A stretch of DNA of 64,000 nt from an uncultured Parabacteroides sp. (GTDB lineage: Bacteria; Bacteroidota; Bacteroidia; Bacteroidales; Tannerellaceae). Positions 42,567-50,289 of the stretch are shown here, piece by piece (within the stretch, counting starts at the first letter, position 1; each line of letters begins with the position of its first letter). The position numbers and the translations under genes are program-made. Under the pieces are notes generated by a model. It searched no databases. It was given only the letters and a program-made list of their open reading frames with translations, and was not told where the DNA came from. The stretch spans positions 226,169 through 290,168 of the forward strand of contig CASFJQ010000001.1 in assembly GCA_949295065.1 (NCBI GenBank), in the 5' to 3' direction.

Positions 42567-42872
42567 ATGTTTAAGTTTTTGTTTTTCATATTTTTCTTTT
42601 TTATACTTCTTGTATTGTTGATGGGATTTTCCATTATCCGTACGATAAAGAGAGTTCTTTTCGGTAGTGGGAATTCAAAACAGACATATCAACAACAAAG
42701 AAACACGTCTTCAAATCGTTCGGCTAGTGGACAAGCATCAGGTCAAAACAAACGTTCATCGTCTGATTATGCTGAAACCGAAGAATATGACGAAACTAAT
42801 CTTTACAAGCGTCACAAAAAAGTGTTTGGCAAGGACGAAGGAGAGTATGTTGATTATGAGGAAATAAAATAA
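42567..42872 (+). CDS. DUF4834-family small membrane protein
   Basis: 101 residues. One very hydrophobic N-terminal helix (MFKFLFFIFFFFILLVLLMG, then FSIIRTIKRVLFG) is followed by a Gln/Ser/Asn-rich linker and an acidic C-terminus with ETNLYKRHKKVFGKDEGEYVDYEEIK. This layout and the position right after pssA agree with the DUF4834 family of Bacteroidota; function unknown. Probably the last gene of the psd-pssA transcript. It converges with the deaminase gene only 8 nt away, without a visible classical terminator. Confidence 0.85.
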   Translation: MFKFLFFIFFFFILLVLLMGFSIIRTIKRVLFGSGNSKQTYQQQRNTSSNRSASGQASGQNKRSSSDYAETEEYDETNLYKRHKKVFGKDEGEYVDYEEIK

Positions 42873-42880
42873 TTCCTCTT

Positions 42881-43324
42881 TTATCTTTTTTTCTTGAAAA
42901 AAGCTTTCATTTCGGCAGCGCACTCTTCTTCCATAACGCCACTTTTAACTGTCGCTTTCGGATGGAATGCTTTTGGTGCATATAAGCTGTATCCGCGTTT
43001 TTCGTCGGATGCGCCATAAACAATATTGCTGATTTGTGACCAGCCAATTGCGCCGGCGCACATTATGCATGGCTCAACAGTCACATACAGAGTGCATCCT
43101 GTCAGATATTTTGCTCCGAGAACATTTGCTGTGGCAGTGATAGCAAGCATTTCGGCATGAGCAGTGACGTCATTCAAACGCTCTGTCTGATTGTGAGCTC
43201 TTGCTATTATCTGGTTGTTACATACAATAACAGCTCCCACAGGCACTTCTCCTTCTTCGGCTGCTGCCTTAGCCTCAATCAAGGCTTGTTTCATGAAATA
43301 ATTGTCATCAAAAGGGTTAATCAT
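42881..43324 (-). CDS. tadA: tRNA-specific adenosine deaminase-like nucleoside deaminase
   Basis: 147-residue zinc cytidine/adenosine deaminase. Motif 1 is VTAHAEMLAI (His-Ala-Glu, about 52-58) and motif 2 is VEPCIMCAGAI (Pro-Cys-x2-Cys, about 84-93). The N-terminus FMKQALIEAKAAAEEGEVPVGAVIV matches TadA, which converts A34 to inosine in tRNA-Arg(ACG); a guanine-deaminase relative is less likely. Its start codon overlaps the stop of the upstream 75-residue gene in the four bases ATGA, so the pair is translationally coupled. Convergent with the DUF4834 gene. Confidence 0.92.
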   Translation of the reverse strand: MINPFDDNYFMKQALIEAKAAAEEGEVPVGAVIVCNNQIIARAHNQTERLNDVTAHAEMLAITATANVLGAKYLTGCTLYVTVEPCIMCAGAIGWSQISNIVYGASDEKRGYSLYAPKAFHPKATVKSGVMEEECAAEMKAFFKKKR

Positions 43325-43548
43325 CTTCTCATTTCATTTTCGTTGAACAATGTTGGATAGTCCTTCTCAAGAGTTTTCAGGATGTGTGACAGAATAGTTT
43401 CTCTGTACCATCTTGATTTGTTTGCAATCTTATATTTGTGCAAATAGCGGTCCACCATTTTCTGCTCTTCTTCGTTAAGCATAAATGTGACCTTATACAC
43501 CCTTGGATGATTTGGCTGTGCCGTAGAATATTTGCGTTCTGTTTTCAT
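43321..43548 (-). CDS. small conserved hypothetical protein, possibly DNA-binding
   Basis: 75 residues: a Tyr/Pro-rich head (MKTERKYSTAQPNHPRVYKV), a strand TFMLNEEEQKMVDRYLHKY, then KIANKSRWYRETILSHILKTLEKDYP. The beta strand followed by two helices, with SRWYRETILSHIL, recalls ribbon-helix-helix regulators or toxin-antitoxin antitoxins, but the match is not strong. Coupled to tadA by an ATGA overlap. A TACATTTG promoter box lies 6 nt upstream of the start codon, so the transcript may be nearly leaderless. No function is claimed. Confidence 0.8.
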   Translation of the reverse strand: MKTERKYSTAQPNHPRVYKVTFMLNEEEQKMVDRYLHKYKIANKSRWYRETILSHILKTLEKDYPTLFNENEMRR

Positions 43549-43553
43549 AAATG

Positions 43554-43645
43554 CAAATGTACGAATATATTAATGTAGAAGAGAAACATAATTGTGGTAA
43601 AATTTATAATAATATCACTAAAAGATGAAATGATTCTTATCTTTG
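43554..43645. promoter_or_regulatory. divergent -7 boxes between the tadA pair (-) and yraN (+)
   Basis: Minus-strand TACATTTG (43554-43561) ends 6 nt from the ATG at 43548. Plus-strand TATCTTTG (43638-43645) lies 43 nt before the yraN ATG. Confidence 0.55.
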
Positions 43646-43687
43646 CGTGAATCAAGATGAAATAAGTCGGAAAATATATTTATAAAT

Positions 43688-44059
43688 ATGGCCAAAGCAT
43701 ACGAAACAGGAAAAGAAGGTGAATATGAAGCCCGTGTATATCTGCAGAAAAATGGTTATAATATTCTGCATACAAACTGGCATTATCACCATTTTGAGTT
43801 GGATATAGTTGCAGAGAAAGATGGAATGTTAGTGGTTGTTGAAGTGAAAACCCGTTCTTCCGATTATCTGGTTTCACCCGAAGATTCAGTTGATAACAGG
43901 AAAATTCGCCGTATTGTGAGTGCTGCTGATTCATACGTCCGTTATTTCAATCTGGCAATGCCTGTCCGTTTTGATATTATTTCGCTAGTGAAAAATAACG
44001 ACGGCAGTTATGTTGTTGAGGAACATTTTGAAGATGCTTTTTTCGCACCAATAAAATGA
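43688..44059 (+). CDS. YraN/UPF0102-family nuclease-fold protein
   Basis: 123 residues, family length. Signature pieces are GKEGEYEARVYLQKNGYNILHTNW, FELDIVAEKDGMLVVVEVKTRSS and RKIRRIVSAADSYVR. The arrangement E...D-x(n)-EVK is the PD-(D/E)XK endonuclease core (Glu13, Asp38, Glu52, Lys54 approximately). The family role is uncertain; membership in a Holliday-junction-resolvase-like clan is by fold only. Likely co-transcribed with birA, which starts 36 nt later. Confidence 0.92.
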   Translation: MAKAYETGKEGEYEARVYLQKNGYNILHTNWHYHHFELDIVAEKDGMLVVVEVKTRSSDYLVSPEDSVDNRKIRRIVSAADSYVRYFNLAMPVRFDIISLVKNNDGSYVVEEHFEDAFFAPIK

Positions 44060-44094
44060 TATTTCTAAATTACCTAAGAAAATAATAGCTTTAT

Positions 44095-44847
44095 ATGAAT
44101 AACAATGAAGAAAATACACCTCGTATAATACATTTGAAGGAAACAAACTCTACAAATGCGTATTTGAGAAATTTGCTTCAAACCGAACGCTTGCCCGAAG
44201 GTAGTGTTGTGTATGTTGATTTCCAGACTGCCGGACGCGGTCAGCTCGGGAATGTTTGGGAATCGGAAGAAGGAAAGAACATAACTTTCAGTGTAGTGAT
44301 TTATCCAGATGTTATTCCGGCAAATATGCAGTTCGTAATTTCGGAGATTGCGGCATTGAGTGTTAAGGAAACATTGGACTGTTATACGGACGGATGTACT
44401 GTAAAATGGCCTAATGATGTTTATTGGCACGACAAGAAAATATGCGGAATGCTAATCGAGAATGATTTGTCCGGTAAATTCATTTACCAGTCTATTCTCG
44501 GTATTGGGATAAACATAAACCAGCAGATTTTCCGTGGCGATGCTCCGAATCCAATATCTCTTTCACTGGTTACAGGAAAAGAATACGACAGAGACGAAGT
44601 GCTTGCCAAATTCCTTGAAATATTCTATGATAAATATCTGACAGTTCTGAAAGGTGAGTTGGATTTAATACACAAAACCTATAAAGCCGCTTTGTATCGT
44701 GGCGAAGGCTTTTATCCATATAAAGATGAAAACGGAACATTCAATGCCTGTATCCACGAAATTGAATCTTCCGGACATATGTTGTTGCGTCTTGAAAACG
44801 GAGAAATTCGCCGTTATGCATTCAAGGAAGTTTCAGTAGTTTTATAA
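44095..44847 (+). CDS. birA: biotin--[acetyl-CoA-carboxylase] ligase
   Basis: 250-residue monofunctional biotin protein ligase that activates biotin as biotinyl-AMP and transfers it to carboxyl-carrier lysines. Motifs are LKETNSTNAYLRNLL, VVYVDFQTAGRGQLGNVWESEEGKNITFSVVI (the GRGQ-type biotinyl-AMP loop, about 42-48), VKWPNDVYWHDKKICGMLIEND (catalytic KWPND) and LGIGININQ. It lacks the N-terminal winged helix of the E. coli repressor, so it should not regulate transcription directly. Downstream of yraN; terminator-like hairpin after the stop. Confidence 0.96.
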   Translation: MNNNEENTPRIIHLKETNSTNAYLRNLLQTERLPEGSVVYVDFQTAGRGQLGNVWESEEGKNITFSVVIYPDVIPANMQFVISEIAALSVKETLDCYTDGCTVKWPNDVYWHDKKICGMLIENDLSGKFIYQSILGIGININQQIFRGDAPNPISLSLVTGKEYDRDEVLAKFLEIFYDKYLTVLKGELDLIHKTYKAALYRGEGFYPYKDENGTFNACIHEIESSGHMLLRLENGEIRRYAFKEVSVVL

Positions 44848-44852
44848 ATAAA

Positions 44853-44890
44853 GACAGCGATTATCTTTCCGCCGATAGAGAATCGCTGTC
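44853..44890. terminator. hairpin between birA (+) and GH97 (-)
   Basis: GACAGCGATT (44853-44862) pairs with AATCGCTGTC (44881-44890), a 10-bp perfect stem. The minus-strand exit is T-rich (TTTATTTATAAAA), favouring termination of the GH97 transcript, about 110 nt past its stop. Confidence 0.65.
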
Positions 44891-45003
44891 CAACAAGTTA
44901 GGAATTGATTTTGGTCATACAAATGTATATACATTATATTACAGATGTGTAACACTTGTATTACGGTATTATTACGTGAGTGACTCAACTTCTTCCCTGA
45001 AAC

Positions 45004-46977
45004 TTATTTTTTAATCATCTTCATAGCAAAACCACCACCTGAAGCAAGATGTATTTTAACCTTTGAATTCTTGTCAATCTGGATAGTTTCAACAGCGAAG
45101 TCTTCTGCATTCTTTGATGCGTTTATACCATCTTTAAATAATGTAGCAATATATTTTTCACCTTCACCAAGGAAAGAGAAGTCAAGTTCAATATCTCTTT
45201 CGTCCCAGTTGCTTAAACCGCCGATATACCAGTTGTCGTCTTTCTGGCGTGCAGATACGATATATTCGCCTAATTTGCCTTTCAGAATCTTAGTATCATC
45301 AACTTCCACTGGAATAGAAGCAATGAAGTTCAGACATTCCGGTTCTTCACGATAATTGCTCGGAGCGTCGCAAAGCATTGTGAACGGAGAATCGTGTACG
45401 ATATAAGTAGCCAGCTGATGGCAGCGTGTTCCCATACTAGCCGGAGTATAATACATTGCCTTGAAATCTCTCTTTGTAGCATTGCGCATAGCACCCGGAG
45501 TGTAGTCAACATATCCGCACATCATTCTGATGAATGGGAAAGTAACATCATAAAGTGGCATATTCTTTTCAAGTTTAGTCCACTTCACTTCTTCCATACC
45601 GAACACGCTCTCATAGTTGATTACGTTCGGATAAGTTCTGTTCAATCCTGTTGGTTTGTAGATACCATGGTAATCCAGCATAAGTTTGTATTTTGCCGCA
45701 ACTTCAGCAATGCGGTAAATCATTTCAACTCCAGTCTGGTCATCACGGTCAAGGAAGTCCACCTTGAAACCTTTTATTCCCATTTCCGAATATTTCTTGC
45801 AAGCTTCCTCAAGCTGGTCGTCAAGGACGTTGAATACAGTCCACAGTACGATATCCACACCTTTGCTCTTTCCATAAGCAACAAGTTCAGGAAGGTCAAT
45901 TTCCGGAACAGTTGTCAACATATCACCTTTTTTAGGATTATACCAACCTTCGTCCATAACAATATATTCAAGTTTGTTTTCGGCAGCGAAGTCGATATAA
46001 TGTTTATATGTTGTCATATTAATACCGGATTCGAAATCAACACCTTTCAAATTCCAGTCGTTCCACCATTCCCAAGCCACTTTGCCCGGTTTTACCCATG
46101 AATAATCACCGATTCTGTTTGGAGAAGCCAAAGCATATACCAGATTGTTTACCGGCATTTCTCTGTCATCTTCAGTTATAGCCAATATTCTCCAAGGATA
46201 ATCACGAGTTCCTTCGGTACGTGCAATATAATCTTCAGTTTCCGTAACCATCATCTGGCAACGAGTTGGATGAATCTTTGTTGCTTTCGGATATTTTGCA
46301 AATGTACCTTTAAGTGTTGTGTTGTTTTGTGGAACAACAAACATACCTGGATAAGCTTCCAAATCCGATTCCATCAGCGTAACTTTTACGCTTCCGCAAT
46401 CAACAGTTGCCGGAAGGAAAGCCCACTGTTTGCGTGCTTTTGAAAGTTTCTCAACAGAATAGATATTCTGGAAAGCCATAGCCTCAGGCTTCTTTTCATT
46501 TGTTGTATAAGGCAGATAAGAAGTATAATCGCCGGCAAAATTGAATTCCGCAGTTTCGTCTTTGATGATCAGTTCATCTTTTTCTGCAGTTTTCAGACGA
46601 TAAGCAACACCGTCGTCGTATGCTCTGAATTCAACACTCCATTTACTCTTGAATTTTAGTTCCATCACGTTTGCAGTTTCCTGGAACGAAGGGAAGCGAT
46701 AGAAAGGAGAAACAACTTCCTGGTCGATTTTGCTTTCTTTCTTTGATGCTTTTTCAGCAGAAAATACATCTTCATTTCCGGTAAGGCCTATTTTGCTGTC
46801 TTTCATAATCAGCTCGTCCTTGTGGAAAATAGAATAAGAGAGTTCTTTTTCTCCGGTTGTGATTTCAACCTTAATGTCTTTGTCGGGCGATAACAATGTG
46901 TAAATCTTAGAGGCTGCCCAAGCCGGTAAGTTGCAGCACAACAGGAGAAGTGCGCATACTTTTGCTGAGTTTTTCAT
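45004..46977 (-). CDS. glycoside hydrolase family 97 protein
   Basis: 657 residues with a signal peptide (KVCALLLLCCNLPAWAA). An N-terminal beta-sandwich (about 25-290) leads to a TIM barrel (about 295-560) and a C-terminal beta domain. GH97 markers are SKWSVEFRAYDDGVAYR, VAWEWWNDWNLKGVDFESGIN, YIVMDEGWY, KGFKVDFLDRDDQTGVEMIYRIAE, LDYHGIYKPTGLNRTYPNVINYESVFGMEEVKW and HQLATYIVHDSPFTMLCD. GH97 has inverting alpha-glucosidases (SusB) and retaining alpha-galactosidases. Asp407 in FKVDFLDRDDQ is placed like the nucleophile of the retaining group, so alpha-galactosidase activity is the better inference. Periplasmic. Not in a SusCD locus. Confidence 0.93.
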   Translation of the reverse strand: MKNSAKVCALLLLCCNLPAWAASKIYTLLSPDKDIKVEITTGEKELSYSIFHKDELIMKDSKIGLTGNEDVFSAEKASKKESKIDQEVVSPFYRFPSFQETANVMELKFKSKWSVEFRAYDDGVAYRLKTAEKDELIIKDETAEFNFAGDYTSYLPYTTNEKKPEAMAFQNIYSVEKLSKARKQWAFLPATVDCGSVKVTLMESDLEAYPGMFVVPQNNTTLKGTFAKYPKATKIHPTRCQMMVTETEDYIARTEGTRDYPWRILAITEDDREMPVNNLVYALASPNRIGDYSWVKPGKVAWEWWNDWNLKGVDFESGINMTTYKHYIDFAAENKLEYIVMDEGWYNPKKGDMLTTVPEIDLPELVAYGKSKGVDIVLWTVFNVLDDQLEEACKKYSEMGIKGFKVDFLDRDDQTGVEMIYRIAEVAAKYKLMLDYHGIYKPTGLNRTYPNVINYESVFGMEEVKWTKLEKNMPLYDVTFPFIRMMCGYVDYTPGAMRNATKRDFKAMYYTPASMGTRCHQLATYIVHDSPFTMLCDAPSNYREEPECLNFIASIPVEVDDTKILKGKLGEYIVSARQKDDNWYIGGLSNWDERDIELDFSFLGEGEKYIATLFKDGINASKNAEDFAVETIQIDKNSKVKIHLASGGGFAMKMIKK

Positions 46978-47124
46978 ATATATATTATTTTAAAGTTGCT
47001 TTTCGATAGTAAAGATATGGAAATATTTTAAATATTGGCTATAGTTTTGCGAGTTGAATAATTTTTGGCAGCAGACTTTATTAAGGGTTATAAGAGTTAA
47101 AATCAACATTTTATAGTGTGTGAA

Positions 47125-47435
47125 TATTGTTGGAATTTAGGTTCGGATCCGCGGTGAAATATATCTATATATATATGCGCATACATCTATATATATTCTG
47201 AATTACTTCTATATATATTTGGAAGTGCTTCCGTATATGTTTTTGTCTCAATTTTTGATATTTTCTCAGATAGATTTATTATCCGGCTCTATATACAGGA
47301 AGTTTCCGGAAAGAAGTTTCACAATTCCGCTATCTCTTTAATAAACAGCGAAATACTGTGACTTAATAACAGTATTTAACAAACGGGACAATCAGACTAA
47401 ATTTTTGATTTTACGATAAAGAATTTATGTGGAGA
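47125..47435. repeat. ~310-bp dispersed repeat, copy 2 (opposite orientation to 27898-28232)
   Basis: Reads, in reverse, the same word order as the copy at 28 kb: AATTGTGAAACTT, GGAAACTTCCTGTATATAGA, AAAAATTGAGACAAAAA, the 22-bp array and TCCGAACCT. Outside lie GTTATTAAGTCACAG and CATAAATTCTTTATCGT. This, the ~150-bp repeat at 47483 and the array at 47714 fill the 814-bp gap between GH97 and the YgjP-like gene; no gene is seen. Confidence 0.8.
47163..47250. repeat. 22-bp periodic array E (inverted relative of array D)
   Basis: Units start at 47163, 47185, 47207 and 47229 (ATCTATATATAT, ATCTATATATAT, TTCTATATATAT, TTCCGTATATGT), each exactly 22 bp. It has one unit fewer than array D, and several units differ, so the two copies have changed in unit number and sequence while keeping the spacing. 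Confidence 0.88.
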
Positions 47436-47482
47436 AGTGATGAAAAATCAAAGAGTAAAAGCAAAGGTGTTAAATAATATTT

Positions 47483-47638
47483 TCAAGTTTTGCAAGCTTA
47501 ACTTCCAGATAACAAGTTGACAAGAAGACAAGTTAACAAGATTTTTGGATAATAATTCGTGAAATTACAGGTGCTCTGACCTTGTCAACTCGTATCTGAA
47601 GCCTTTTAAACTTTTAAGTTGAGTAACTTGCGAAACTT
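47483..47638. repeat. dispersed ~150-bp repeat with inverted ends (copy 2)
   Basis: In reverse orientation it aligns closely over its whole length with 7055-7201. Shared words include AAGTTACTCAACTTAAAAG, GGCTTCAGATACGAG, CTGTAATTTCACGAATTA and CAAAAATCTTGTTAACTTG. Confidence 0.8.
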
Positions 47639-47713
47639 AAATAATATTTAATGTTCACCAGATTCCTTTGGTAATCAGATATATAAAAGAATTGTGAAAC
47701 ATGCGCTCGGAAA

Positions 47714-47778
47714 CTTCCCATGTTTTGAAAAAAAGCTGCCTATGTTTCCGGAAAAAGGTCGGCAGCTTTTCTTGGGAA
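47714..47778. repeat. 22-bp periodic array G with terminator-like stem
   Basis: Units start at 47714, 47736 and 47758, and CTTCCCATGT recurs at 47779 (spacing 22, 22, 21). AAAAGCTGCC (47731-47740) pairs with GGCAGCTTTT (47761-47770), which may terminate the YgjP-like gene (-). The upstream AATTGTGAAACATGCGCTCG and GGAAACTTCCCATG resemble the flank of arrays D and E. Confidence 0.7.
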
Positions 47779-47791
47779 CTTCCCATGTATT

Positions 47792-48496
47792 TTACCAGGA
47801 GCTAATCGAGATTCCTTTCAGCTCCGCTCTCAAAGCCTTTGCCTTATTATCTGTCACCTTATCCATCAGTGCCCAAAATCTGTCACTGTGATTCATTTCT
47901 ATAGTATGGCAAAGTTCGTGCAGGATTACGTAGTCGATAAGATGCCAGGGCAATCTCATAAGAAAAAGCGAGAGATTGATGTTTTTGCTTGTCGAACAAC
48001 TTCCCCAGCGGGATTTGCTGCTGTTGATTTTTATCTGTTTGAACGAAAAACCGAACTTACGTGCCAAAGCTAATGCCCGTTGTGGAAGTAGTCGCTTCGC
48101 TTCGTGGCGCATGGCAGATATAAGCATATTGTTCAGTATTTCCTGAATTTCATTTCTGTTGAAATCAGTGAAATTAGGACATGCTATGTTTAGAATCCCG
48201 TTTTTAAGAGACATATAAAAGTTTTCTCTTTCGCGCCGGTATATATTTACCTGAAAAGAGGCAGTTTTGATAACAGAGTTTTCGTTTATGACAGAATGTT
48301 TGGGCTGACTGTCCAGAATAGATTTGATTTTTCCTTTGTTTTTCAGGATGATGGAAATCAGATATTCCAGACTCCCGTATTCCGGCATAACCGCATAAAC
48401 CTCACCGTTTTTGATTTTTACGGAGTAACTTTTTGCTCTTGGATTGAGCCTTATGATAACCCGTCCCAGTTCTTTATCGTCAAAATAATTTTCCAT
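47792..48496 (-). CDS. YgjP/DUF45-type zinc metallopeptidase (M48-like)
   Basis: 234 residues without signal peptide. An N-terminal beta region (VIIRLNPRAKSYSVKIKNGEVYAVMP) precedes the DUF45 core: ALARKFGFSFKQIKINSSKSRWGSCSTSKNINLSLFLMRLP, then VILHELCHTIEMNHSDRFWALM. His193, Glu194, His197 and the later His203 supply the zinc site, and SRWGSC is the family hallmark. Some members are tied to restriction systems, but most are stand-alone proteins of unknown substrate, as here. A TATCTTTG box ends 8 nt from the ATG, suggesting a nearly leaderless transcript. Array G lies just past the stop codon. Confidence 0.92.
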   Translation of the reverse strand: MENYFDDKELGRVIIRLNPRAKSYSVKIKNGEVYAVMPEYGSLEYLISIILKNKGKIKSILDSQPKHSVINENSVIKTASFQVNIYRRERENFYMSLKNGILNIACPNFTDFNRNEIQEILNNMLISAMRHEAKRLLPQRALALARKFGFSFKQIKINSSKSRWGSCSTSKNINLSLFLMRLPWHLIDYVILHELCHTIEMNHSDRFWALMDKVTDNKAKALRAELKGISISSW

Positions 48497-48504
48497 AATT
48501 GTGG

Positions 48505-48512
48505 CAAAGATA
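48505..48512 (-). promoter_or_regulatory. -7 box almost touching the YgjP-like start codon
   Basis: Minus-strand TATCTTTG, 8 nt upstream of the ATG at 48496. The expected transcription start would leave only a few leader nucleotides. Confidence 0.5.
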
Positions 48513-48520
48513 GTTAATGT

Positions 48521-48654
48521 GTTAAAGGTGACAAGGCTTCAGAGACAAGTTGACAAGGTTAAAACAACTGAAACTTTACAATTTATCATCTAAAAACCTT
48601 GTTAACTTGTCTCCTTGTTAACTTGTTATCTGTAAGTTGAGCTTGCGAAACTTG
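48521..48654. repeat. dispersed ~150-bp repeat with inverted ends (copy 3)
   Basis: Contains AGGTGACAAGGCTTCAGAGA, AACCTTGTTAACTTGTC and GTTATCTGTAAGTTGAGCTT, then GCGAAACTTG. Same order and orientation as 7055-7201. It lies directly upstream of the gpmI promoter. Confidence 0.75.
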
Positions 48655-48663
48655 AGTCATTCA

Positions 48664-48695
48664 TTTGATTAATATAATGATAATTTGTATCTTTG
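48664..48695 (+). promoter_or_regulatory. promoter of gpmI
   Basis: TTTG (48664-48667) and TATCTTTG (48688-48695) separated by exactly 20 nt; leader about 60 nt. Confidence 0.85.
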
Positions 48696-48762
48696 CACGG
48701 TTAAAATAGGTATTTGTAAAAGATAATCAAAGCGTTATTTTTAAATTAAATAATATAGAGAT

Positions 48763-50277
48763 ATGGCTAAAAAAGCACTATTAATGATTTTGGATGGTTG
48801 GGGCTTTGGAGACAAAGGCAAAGATGATGTTATTTTCAACACTCCAACTCCGTATTGGGATTCTTTGTTGGCAAATTATCCTTACTCTCAGTTGCAGGCA
48901 AGTGGTGAGAATGTAGGTTTGCCAGATGGTCAGATGGGTAACTCTGAAGTTGGTCACTTGAATATCGGTGCCGGCCGAATTGTTTATCAGGACTTGGTTA
49001 AGATTAACCGTGCTTGTGCCGACAACAGCATTATGCAGAACAAGGAAATAGTTTCTGCATTCTCTTATGCTAAGGAAAATGGAAAGAATATCCACTTCAT
49101 GGGTCTTACTTCAAACGGTGGTGTTCACTCTTCATTGGATCATTTGTTCAAATTGTGCGATATCGCTAAAGAATACGGTTTGGAAAACACTTTCATCCAC
49201 TGTTTCATGGATGGTCGTGACACAGACCCTAAGAGCGGTAAAGGCTTTATCGAAGAACTTTCTGCTCACTGCGAAAAATCAGCAGGTAAAATCGCTTCAA
49301 TCGTAGGTCGTTTCTACGCAATGGACCGCGACAAACGTTGGGAACGTGTAAAAGAAGCATATGATTTGTTGGTTAACGGTGTAGGTAAAAAAGCTAATTG
49401 CATGGTTCAGGCTATGCAGGAATCTTATGACGAAGGTGTAACTGACGAGTTCATCAAACCTATCGTTAATGCTAACGTTGACGGAACAATCAAGGAAGGC
49501 GACGTAGTTATCTTCTTCAACTACCGTAACGACCGTGCTAAGGAATTGACAATCGTTCTTACTCAGCAGGATATGCCGGAAAACGGAATGAAGACTATCC
49601 CAGGTTTGCAGTATTACTGCATGACTCCGTATGATGCTTCATTCAAGGGCGTTCACATCTTGTTCGACAAGGAAAATGTTCAGAATACTTTGGGCGAATA
49701 TCTTGCTAACAATGGCAAGACTCAGTTGCACATTGCTGAAACTGAAAAATATGCCCACGTTACATTCTTCTTCAACGGTGGTCGTGAAACTCCGTATGAA
49801 AACGAAGAACGTATCCTTGTTCCTTCTCCAAAAGTTGCTACATACGACTTGAAGCCTGAAATGAGTGCATACGAAGTTAAAGACAAATTGGTTGAAGCTA
49901 TCAACACTCAGAAATATGACTTCATCGTTGTTAACTACGCTAACGGTGATATGGTTGGTCACACTGGTATCTATGAAGCAATCGAAAAGGCTGTTGTTGC
50001 TATCGACAATTGCGTGAAAGATACAGTTGAAGCTGCTAAAGCAAATGATTATGAAGTAATCATCATCGCTGACCACGGTAACGCTGACCATGCATTGAAC
50101 GAAGACGGCACTCCAAACACAGCTCACTCTTTGAATCCTGTTCCATTTGTTTATGTAACAGAAAACAAAGCTGCTAAAGTTGAGAACGGTGTTCTTGCTG
50201 ACGTTGCTCCTTCTATCCTTCATATCATGGGTATGGAACAGCCGGCTGAGATGACTGGAAAATGCTTGATTAAATAA
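48763..50277 (+). CDS. gpmI: 2,3-bisphosphoglycerate-independent phosphoglycerate mutase
   Basis: Interconverts 3- and 2-phosphoglycerate in glycolysis and gluconeogenesis using two metal ions. 504 residues. The alkaline-phosphatase-like domain includes [10 protein letters not shown] (Asp11) and [21 protein letters not shown] (phospho-acceptor Ser61). The inserted phosphotransferase domain includes [21 protein letters not shown] and [22 protein letters not shown]. The closing metal motifs are [16 protein letters not shown] and [30 protein letters not shown]. Codons are strongly biased, as in efp and susC, fitting high expression. Monocistronic with a canonical promoter; the four-helix-bundle element begins 13 nt after the stop. 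Confidence 0.98.
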   Translation: MAKKALLMILDGWGFGDKGKDDVIFNTPTPYWDSLLANYPYSQLQASGENVGLPDGQMGNSEVGHLNIGAGRIVYQDLVKINRACADNSIMQNKEIVSAFSYAKENGKNIHFMGLTSNGGVHSSLDHLFKLCDIAKEYGLENTFIHCFMDGRDTDPKSGKGFIEELSAHCEKSAGKIASIVGRFYAMDRDKRWERVKEAYDLLVNGVGKKANCMVQAMQESYDEGVTDEFIKPIVNANVDGTIKEGDVVIFFNYRNDRAKELTIVLTQQDMPENGMKTIPGLQYYCMTPYDASFKGVHILFDKENVQNTLGEYLANNGKTQLHIAETEKYAHVTFFFNGGRETPYENEERILVPSPKVATYDLKPEMSAYEVKDKLVEAINTQKYDFIVVNYANGDMVGHTGIYEAIEKAVVAIDNCVKDTVEAAKANDYEVIIIADHGNADHALNEDGTPNTAHSLNPVPFVYVTENKAAKVENGVLADVAPSILHIMGMEQPAEMTGKCLIK

Positions 50278-50289
50278 TAAGTAAATTGA

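Noticed and set aside
44853-44890. riboswitch or structured leader for birA or GH97
   Set aside because: It is downstream of both convergent genes and is a simple 10-bp stem, so a terminator explains it.
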